Shown here: piece by piece, positions 7,634 to 11,888 of the stretch | How positions within the stretch are numbered: position 1 is the first letter of the stretch | Layout of the letters: the number at the start of each line of letters is the position of its first letter | Source: Arenicella sp. | GTDB taxonomy: Bacteria; Pseudomonadota; Gammaproteobacteria; Arenicellales; Arenicellaceae | Length of the DNA stretch: 11,888 bases | NCBI GenBank assembly: GCA_016763815.1 | Contig: JAESTB010000182.1 | Span: 1 to 11,888 of the forward strand | Direction: 5' to 3' | Translations under genes and position numbers: made by a program | The notes under the pieces: model-generated | Seen by the model: only the letters and a program-made list of their open reading frames with translations | Database searches by the model: none | Told to the model about the DNA's origin: nothing

Positions 7634-8200
7634 GTGAAAAAACAAGACCTTACTATCTTGGATGAAGCACAGTTGGTCGAGCTTGCTGTCAGCAAGAACG
7701 ATCAACTTGCGTTTGCTGAACTGGTCAATAGACATCAGTCAAACCTGCGTTATTCACTCCGTCAGTTAACGGACTGGAACGAAGCGTTGGCGGATGACTT
7801 AGCGCAAGACACCTTCATTCAAGCATTTAAAGAGTTAGCTAAGTTTCGACAACAAGCCAAGTTCTCCAGTTGGCTTTATCGAATTGGCTACAACGTCTTT
7901 TTGCAACATGTGCGCAAGAAAGCACTTGATACTCAATCTCTAGACGAGAACCCTTTGTTGAGTAATCAATTAGAGCAGGGCCCTGAGCATGACGAAGAAT
8001 CAGAGGTTCATCACAAGGTGGCTAAATTATTAGCAACTTTGGAACCAGAGCGGCGCTCTGTGCTACACTTGTTTTTACATCGTCAAAATACACACCAAGA
8101 AATATCCGATATTATGGGTGTTCCGTTGGGTACCGTAAAAACCCACATCAATCGAGGCCGAGTGGTCTTGCAAGATGGTTTACAAGCATGGCGAGGTTAA
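7634..8200 (+). CDS. ECF (RpoE-like) RNA polymerase sigma factor
   Basis: This is a sigma-70 family factor of the extracytoplasmic-function class, which directs RNA polymerase to a small regulon. Region 2 spans about 24-95, including DDLAQDTFIQAF (54-65) and FSSWLYRIGYNVFLQHVRK (77-95), which contact core polymerase and the -10 element. An acidic linker follows. Region 4 spans about 135-184 with the helix-turn-helix ending in GTVKTHINRGR (166-176), which reads the -35. The 188-residue length is normal, and regions 1 and 3 are absent as expected. The start is GTG at 7634; an in-frame stop at 7619 excludes a much longer form and no good Shine-Dalgarno is seen, so translation may be weak or depend on the gene 32 bp upstream. 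The next gene starts 4 bp after the stop, so it is probably a cognate regulator. Confidence 0.93.
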   Translation: MKKQDLTILDEAQLVELAVSKNDQLAFAELVNRHQSNLRYSLRQLTDWNEALADDLAQDTFIQAFKELAKFRQQAKFSSWLYRIGYNVFLQHVRKKALDTQSLDENPLLSNQLEQGPEHDEESEVHHKVAKLLATLEPERRSVLHLFLHRQNTHQEISDIMGVPLGTVKTHINRGRVVLQDGLQAWRG

Positions 8201-8204
8201 TATT

Positions 8205-8573
8205 ATGAACAATGAAAATACTTACAAAGCTGACCAAGATCCTTTAGACGCTCTATTTGCAAGCGCGAGGCAGGCACAGCCGAACCTGATAGATCATAGC
8301 TTTACTAAAATACTAGTGAATAGCTTGCCTAAGGTGAATTTTATGGCGCAGAAAGAACGCGCTAGAAAGGGCCTTTCTTTTGATCTAATCGGTGCCGTTA
8401 TCGGTTTGTTGATGGCCTATTTATTCATTGATCAAACGTCGTTAGTTAGCTCATTTATCGGTTTGATACCTGAGAGCCTAGTGATATCGCCGTTATTAGT
8501 TATCAGTGCAATTGCGGCCGTGGGGTTCTCGAGTATTGTTGCTTGGTGGATGGTAGAGGACGATTCTTTTTAA
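8205..8573 (+). CDS. Small two-helix membrane protein, candidate anti-sigma factor
   Basis: The 122-residue product has a cytoplasmic-type N terminus (1-56) with DPLDALFASARQAQPNLIDHSFT (12-34), the helical style seen at the start of many ECF partner proteins. Two membrane segments follow (about 57-76 and 92-117) with a short loop between. There is no His-x3-Cys-x2-Cys zinc anti-sigma signature, so the role is inferred from position: it begins 4 bp after the sigma-factor stop. The start at 8205 was chosen because GAGG (8193-8196) is 8 bp ahead and the downstream sequence is polar. An in-frame ATG at 8175 would overlap the sigma gene and has no ribosome site. Alternatively it may be a passive membrane component of the cassette. 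The last codons (DDSF, stop) form the first unit of a 14-bp repeat. Confidence 0.72.
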   Translation: MNNENTYKADQDPLDALFASARQAQPNLIDHSFTKILVNSLPKVNFMAQKERARKGLSFDLIGAVIGLLMAYLFIDQTSLVSSFIGLIPESLVISPLLVISAIAAVGFSSIVAWWMVEDDSF

Positions 8574-8615
8574 ACGATTCTTTTCAAACGACTCTTTTTG
8601 GACCGATTTCTTCAA
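8560..8615 (+). repeat. Imperfect 14-bp tandem repeat at the 3' end of the sigma cassette
   Basis: Three adjacent 14-bp units (8560-8573, 8574-8587, 8588-8601) share ACGAYTCTTTT plus a variable end, and a fourth degenerate unit follows at 8602-8615. Unit 1 encodes the last codons and stop of the membrane-protein gene, so the array looks like local duplication of the gene's end. Confidence 0.65.
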
Positions 8616-8676
8616 CGTCTTTCTTGAAGCTAATTATTTAGTTATCAGGTTTCGATAAAATTCGGCTTAACTTGTT

Positions 8677-8715
8677 AAAAAGGCCTCAGAACTATGTTAG
8701 TTCTGAGGCCTTTTT
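8677..8715 (+). terminator. Rho-independent terminator after the sigma-factor operon
   Basis: A perfect 17-bp stem (arm 8677-8693, arm 8699-8715) encloses a 5-nt loop ATGTT. The stem core is GGCCTCAGAACT and the 3' arm ends in five T. The matching A run on the 5' side makes it symmetrical, so it could also stop minus-strand transcription. Confidence 0.92.
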
Positions 8716-8875
8716 ACATTTTGTTCAGTCAGTTCAGTTAGAGTAAAGGCCCTTCGACTATTTAGTTGTTCGGGCGGTTTGTTTTTTGCAAGACGGCCAG
8801 TCATGAATTAGATAAATTGAAGAAAATAATAATCACGAGTTTGGCCTGATCTTAAGGCACAAGCTCTAACCAATT

Positions 8876-8896
8876 CGCTTTGAATCTCGCAAAGCG
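8876..8896. promoter_or_regulatory. 21-bp palindrome in the acyl-CoA synthetase leader
   Basis: CGCTTTG (8876-8882) and CAAAGCG (8890-8896) are perfect inverted 7-bp arms around AATCTCG. The element ends 28 bp before the start codon and 16 bp before the Shine-Dalgarno. It could be a repressor site for a fatty-acid regulator or an RNA hairpin in the leader. It does not match an operator I know well. Confidence 0.4.
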
Positions 8897-8924
8897 TAAT
8901 ATCTACCAATATGAGGAGCCCCCT

Positions 8925-10553
8925 ATGTTAGGACTAATGATGAATGATCAGTTGACGATCACATCGCTAATGCGTCACGGGCGTGTAATCAATGGAGGCA
9001 GTGAAATTGTCTCAGTTGTACACGATAACCCGCGTCATGTTTATACCCAGGCCGAGTGTTACGACAGAGCTGGAAAATTAGCCGGTGCGTTAAAAACTCT
9101 AGGTTTACAGCAGGGTCAAACAGTGGGAACTTTGGCTTGGAATGCTTATCGTCATATGGAAGCATATTACGGTATTGCCTGCAGCGGCGCGGTTTGCCAC
9201 ACTATTAATCCTCGATTATTTCCCGAGCAACTGGTTTATATCATTAACCACGCGGAAGACAGATTTATATTAGTAGACCCGATGTTTATTCCTCTTATAG
9301 AGGCTATCAGTGATCAAATTAGTATCGACGGCCTCATTGTTATGGCAGCAGAGGATGGCATGCCTGAGACCTCTTTGCCGAATGTGCATTGCTACGAAAC
9401 ACTGTTGGCAGCTGAAAGTAAAGACTTTGATTGGCCCGAGCTTGACGAACAAACAGCGTGTTCATTGTGTTACACATCAGGCACCACAGGCAACCCTAAG
9501 GGGGCGCTTTACTCACATCGGGCCTTAGTGTTGCAAACCTATGCTTGTTGCTTAGGTGATGGCATGGGCCTGAATGCACGCGACGTAGCGCTACCAGTTG
9601 TGCCTATGTTCCACGTAAACGCTTGGAATATGCCTTACTCTGCTGCGTTAGCCGGGTTCAAGTTAGTATTTCCAGGGTCCAAGATGGGTGATGGCGCGGT
9701 GTTACAGAGTCTAATTGAGTCTGAGGGTGTGAGCTACGCGGTGGGGGTACCAACCGTCTGGTTAGCATTGCTTACCTATTTGAAGAAAACTGGGAAAAAA
9801 ATCCCCAGCCTGAATCGGATAGGCGTGGGCGGTTCTGCCTGCCCGCTGAGCACTATGAAAGAGTTTGAAGAATTATACGGAGTAACCACGATAGCCGGTT
9901 GGGGAATGACCGAAATGGCGCCGTTGGGTACTTTCAATATTCCAAAGCATCCTCGAGATCATTACACTGATGAAGAATATGACAAGCTGCGCGTCAGAGC
10001 TGGCCGAGGGGTTTTTGGTGTGTCGATGAAGATTGTAGATGAAAACGACCAAGAAGTAGCTTGGGATGGCGTGGCTTTTGGTGCATTGAAGGTGCGCGGA
10101 CCATGGGTAATAGAGCGGTACTTTAAGCAGGAGGAATCAGCTTTAGATGAAAATGGTTGGTTTGACACCGGTGATGTCGCCAGCATTAACCCCGATGGCA
10201 ATATGACTATTACCGATCGTACCAAAGATGTGATCAAATCTGGTGGCGAATGGATATCCTCGATCGACCTAGAGAACTGTGCAATCGGTCATCCCGGTGT
10301 CGCCGAAGCGGGAGTCATTGGCATTGCACATCCTAAGTGGGACGAGCGTCCTTTGTTGGTGATCGTACGACAGCCTGGCGTTGATAAGGTTAGTGGTGAC
10401 GAGGTGCTGGCGTTTATGGAGGGTAAAATAGCCAAGTGGTGGATGCCCGACGAGGTATCATTCGTAGACGAGTTACCGAAAACCGCGACTGGCAAAATTC
10501 ACAAAGTAGGCCTTCGTCAGCAGTTTGCAGATTTTCGTTTCAGCGATACCTAG
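8925..10553 (+). CDS. Acyl-CoA synthetase (AlkK/DmdB-like medium-chain fatty-acid--CoA ligase)
   Basis: This is an ANL-superfamily enzyme that adenylates a carboxylic acid with ATP and transfers it to coenzyme A in the cytoplasm. Visible motifs are the phosphate loop YTSGTTGNPKG (183-193), GWGMTEMAP (325-333), WFDTGD with Asp415, Arg432 in TDRTKDVIKSGGEW, and the catalytic Lys524 in TATGKIHK. The length (542) and N terminus MLGLMMNDQLTITSL resemble AlkK-type medium-chain ligases and the methylmercaptopropionate-CoA ligase DmdB of marine bacteria. The motifs do not decide between them, so no symbol is given. The start at 8925 was chosen for its ideal GAGGAG (8913-8918) six bases upstream; an open frame runs back to TTG 8880 but lacks a ribosome site. 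It is a single gene, convergent with the LacI-type regulator, with only 8 bp between stop codons and no obvious terminator. Confidence 0.92.
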   Translation: MLGLMMNDQLTITSLMRHGRVINGGSEIVSVVHDNPRHVYTQAECYDRAGKLAGALKTLGLQQGQTVGTLAWNAYRHMEAYYGIACSGAVCHTINPRLFPEQLVYIINHAEDRFILVDPMFIPLIEAISDQISIDGLIVMAAEDGMPETSLPNVHCYETLLAAESKDFDWPELDEQTACSLCYTSGTTGNPKGALYSHRALVLQTYACCLGDGMGLNARDVALPVVPMFHVNAWNMPYSAALAGFKLVFPGSKMGDGAVLQSLIESEGVSYAVGVPTVWLALLTYLKKTGKKIPSLNRIGVGGSACPLSTMKEFEELYGVTTIAGWGMTEMAPLGTFNIPKHPRDHYTDEEYDKLRVRAGRGVFGVSMKIVDENDQEVAWDGVAFGALKVRGPWVIERYFKQEESALDENGWFDTGDVASINPDGNMTITDRTKDVIKSGGEWISSIDLENCAIGHPGVAEAGVIGIAHPKWDERPLLVIVRQPGVDKVSGDEVLAFMEGKIAKWWMPDEVSFVDELPKTATGKIHKVGLRQQFADFRFSDT

Positions 10554-10561
10554 CGGTTGAT

Positions 10562-11596
10562 CTAACGGTCGGGCCTAGGTCCAGTACTGTCTCTAATCAC
10601 CAGTCGATGAGGCAGTACTACCATTGGTTTTTTGATTTCTTTGCCGTCAATGATATCGATCAAAACTTCAACACATTGCTGACCAATTTCGGCAACGGGT
10701 TGAGCGATTGTGGTAAGCGCTGGTGAAAAATATTGAGCGAATTTTATATCGTCAAAGCCAACCACAGAAATGTCGTTGGGAATGCTGAAGTTATGTTCTT
10801 TCAATGCGTAGAGACAGCCTAGGGCGGTCTCGTCACACATGCAAAAAATTGCTGTAGGTCTTTTCTTTGCAAGCAAAATTTCTTTGGTTATCGTCGATCC
10901 GGCTTCTAGAGTGTAAGTCCCCTCATAGATCAGTTGCTGTTGCACCGGCAGGCCAGATGAAAGCATTGCCTGTTGATACCCTTGTAGTCGCTGTGTGGTA
11001 CTTGGCGAGCTAATATCGCCGGTAATTACCGCTATATCAATGTGCCCTAGGTCGATCAAATGCTGAGTAAGCTCTCGACTCGCTTTAACATTGTCTATCG
11101 TAACTAATGGCACGATGTGGCCGCCGGCTTGAGCAGCATCAATGTACTCACAAGAGTTTACTAACGGTGGCATCTTAAATGAGTCTGAGGCCATATCTTC
11201 GTCAGTAAAGGGTAAGCGGTGTGAGAAGCAGATAATGCCGTCGGCTTGCCGTGTTTGAACCATATCGCCGTAGGTTATTTCGAGTTCCCGTATGCCCTGC
11301 GTATCACCAAATAGTACCGAATACCCTCGGTTGGCAGCGGTTCTCTCTAACGATCTGATTACGCCTGAGTTAAATGTATCGCTGATATCCGGAATGATCA
11401 CGATTATATTTCTAGTTTTCGAGGTACGTAGGCTTGCACCCATCTTGTTTGGCCGGTAACCGGCGAGTTTCGCCGCAGTCTGGACCCGTTTACGCATTGC
11501 GGTCGATACTCGGTCTGGGTTGCTAAGTGCCCGTGATACTGATGCGGTAGAAATGCCCAAATTTTTTGCTAGCTGTTTAATTCCAATGTCAGACAT
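10562..11596 (-). CDS. LacI/GalR-family transcriptional regulator (CytR-like)
   Basis: The 344 residues are typical of the family. An N-terminal helix-turn-helix (about 6-25, IKQLAKNLGISTASVSRALS) and hinge region (NKMGASLRTSKT, 50-61) are followed by a periplasmic-binding-protein-like effector domain starting IIVIIPDISDTFNSGVI (64-80) and ending with GFDDIKFAQYFSPALTTIAQP. Such proteins repress sugar or nucleoside uptake and catabolism genes and release DNA when a small ligand binds; the ligand cannot be read from sequence. Its own promoter and a probable operator lie just upstream, and a stronger operator 240 bp away faces a divergent promoter leading out of the window, so the principal target is probably that neighbouring operon. 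The start ATG has only a weak ribosome site (GGGTAAAG on the minus strand). Confidence 0.95.
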   Translation of the reverse strand: MSDIGIKQLAKNLGISTASVSRALSNPDRVSTAMRKRVQTAAKLAGYRPNKMGASLRTSKTRNIIVIIPDISDTFNSGVIRSLERTAANRGYSVLFGDTQGIRELEITYGDMVQTRQADGIICFSHRLPFTDEDMASDSFKMPPLVNSCEYIDAAQAGGHIVPLVTIDNVKASRELTQHLIDLGHIDIAVITGDISSPSTTQRLQGYQQAMLSSGLPVQQQLIYEGTYTLEAGSTITKEILLAKKRPTAIFCMCDETALGCLYALKEHNFSIPNDISVVGFDDIKFAQYFSPALTTIAQPVAEIGQQCVEVLIDIIDGKEIKKPMVVLPHRLVIRDSTGPRPDR

Positions 11597-11630
11597 TCGC
11601 TTTACCCGTATCGATAATGGTTATTGGTTT

Positions 11631-11655
11631 ATTATACATTGGAATACGTTTACAG
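11631..11655 (-). promoter_or_regulatory. Promoter -10 box and candidate auto-operator of the LacI-type gene
   Basis: On the minus strand a perfect TATAAT (11636-11631) lies about 35 bp before the start codon; no good -35 is seen. Immediately upstream of it, 11640-11655 (TGGAATACGTTTACAG on the plus strand) matches 11 of 16 positions of the strong operator at 11838-11853, including the central ACGTTT. Binding there would cover the -35/-10 spacer, so autorepression is inferred. Confidence 0.5.
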
Positions 11656-11801
11656 TGTTCTCTCTCGTAAAACTCAAATACTCTTACGTGCTTAAAGGAT
11701 CCATTTTAATCTTTTACATGTCAAATGGCATTGTAACTTACTATTAAATATAACTATTTATGTTTCATAAAATTGTTTCAATGAATTTTTTAGCAATTCT
11801 A

Positions 11802-11830
11802 TTGACAAACGATAATTTAAGTCATATTGT
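11802..11830 (+). promoter_or_regulatory. Strong sigma-70 promoter of the operon to the right
   Basis: A perfect TTGACA (11802-11807) is followed after exactly 17 bp by TATTGT (11825-11830), with A+T-rich sequence upstream that could act as an UP element. Transcription would begin near 11837, at the first base of the operator, and read rightward out of the window. Confidence 0.7.
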
Positions 11831-11836
11831 TTGTAA

Positions 11837-11854
11837 ATGGTAAACGTTTGCCAT
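11837..11854. promoter_or_regulatory. LacI-family operator
   Basis: ATGGTAAACGTTTGCCAT is an 18-bp palindrome centred on CG with a single mismatched pair (11841/11850), the classic form of LacI/GalR-family operators. It lies directly downstream of the -10 box, covering about +1 to +18, where a bound repressor would block initiation or clearance. The adjacent LacI-type regulator is the natural candidate to bind it. Confidence 0.78.
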
Positions 11855-11888
11855 ACACGCAATGCTAAATAATGCTCTGTTGGTATAA

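Larger units (their letters stand above)
8574..8924. other. Intergenic region between sigma cassette and acyl-CoA synthetase
   Basis: No gene is seen in these roughly 350 bp. It contains, in order, the rest of the 14-bp repeat array, a strong terminator (8677-8715), a TTCAGT direct repeat (TTCAGTCAGTTCAGT near 8722-8736), a weak promoter candidate TTGCAA (8786-8791) with TAGATA (8809-8814) at 17-bp spacing, and a 21-bp palindrome in the leader (8876-8896). Confidence 0.5.
11597..11888. other. Divergent regulatory region leading out of the window
   Basis: The stretch is very A+T rich, holds no supportable gene, and carries the LacI-type gene's promoter on the left and a strong outward promoter with operator on the right. 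The start codon of the rightward gene must lie beyond 11888. Confidence 0.6.

Noticed and set aside
6962..7735. A 257-residue minus-strand open frame opposite the DUF6249-like gene
   Set aside because: It is Ser/Pro-rich low-complexity translation with no domain, and it spans two well-supported plus-strand genes. The plus-strand frame has a signal peptide, ribosome site and membrane segments, so the minus frame is a shadow.
8175..8204. In-frame ATG at 8175 as start of the small membrane protein
   Set aside because: It lies inside the sigma-factor gene with no ribosome site. ATG 8205 has GAGG at a suitable distance.
8880..8924. TTG at 8880 as start of the acyl-CoA synthetase
   Set aside because: There is no ribosome site and it falls inside a palindrome. 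ATG 8925 has GAGGAG six bases ahead and matches the usual family N terminus.
10436..10726. Plus-strand open frame across the convergent gene ends
   Set aside because: It overlaps the conserved C termini of both the acyl-CoA synthetase and the LacI-type regulator, and lacks a ribosome site or recognisable features.
11520..11747. Plus-strand 75-residue frame over the LacI gene start and promoter
   Set aside because: It is opposite the helix-turn-helix coding region and runs through the promoter and operator with no ribosome site.

Overview
The window looks like chromosomal DNA from a free-living, probably marine, gammaproteobacterium. The base composition is moderate (mid-40s % G+C by eye, not counted). 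Protein styles (AlkK/DmdB-like acyl-CoA ligase, secreted amidohydrolase pair, exported KatG, CytR-like LacI regulator) and Shine-Dalgarno/sigma-70 signals fit that group. No rRNA, tRNA, CRISPR array, insertion sequence, phage gene or attachment site is visible. I cannot name a genus from the sequence.

Layout, left to right. (1) Positions 1-3826, + strand: a short leader, then a tightly packed set of three genes. These are a lipoprotein amidohydrolase with intact metal ligands, a second secreted amidohydrolase-fold protein overlapping it by 4 bp whose metal ligands are gone, and, 22 bp on, an E1-like ThiF/MoeB protein fused to a rhodanese domain. (2) 3892-6290, - strand: a catalase-peroxidase (KatG) with a signal peptide, its own sigma-70 promoter and a rho-independent terminator. 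(3) 6291-6863: a 573-bp divergent intergenic region with the katG promoter on one side and the leader of the next operon on the other. (4) 6864-8573, + strand: a three-gene cassette of a secreted or membrane protein resembling DUF6249, an ECF sigma factor and a small two-helix membrane protein that is a candidate anti-sigma factor, closed by a perfect 17-bp-stem terminator. (5) 8925-10553, + strand: a medium-chain or DmdB-like acyl-CoA synthetase. It converges, with only 8 bp between stop codons, on (6) 10562-11596, - strand, a LacI-family repressor. (7) 11597-11888: a divergent regulatory region that reads out of the window on the right. It holds a strong TTGACA-N17-TATTGT promoter followed at once by a near-perfect LacI-type operator, so the repressor's main target operon very probably starts just outside the window.

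How the parts work together. The first three genes are probably co-transcribed, and the two amidohydrolases look like a catalytic and non-catalytic pair exported across the inner membrane. KatG would remove peroxide in the periplasm. The sigma cassette reads as an envelope-sensing module. The LacI regulator appears to control both itself, through a weaker site beside its own -10 box, and the unseen divergent operon. Nothing here is a clearly new system. The most unusual items are the amidohydrolase/pseudo-amidohydrolase pair next to a zinc-less E1-rhodanese fusion, the odd start of the first gene, and the sigma-factor cassette with its uncharacterised membrane partners.
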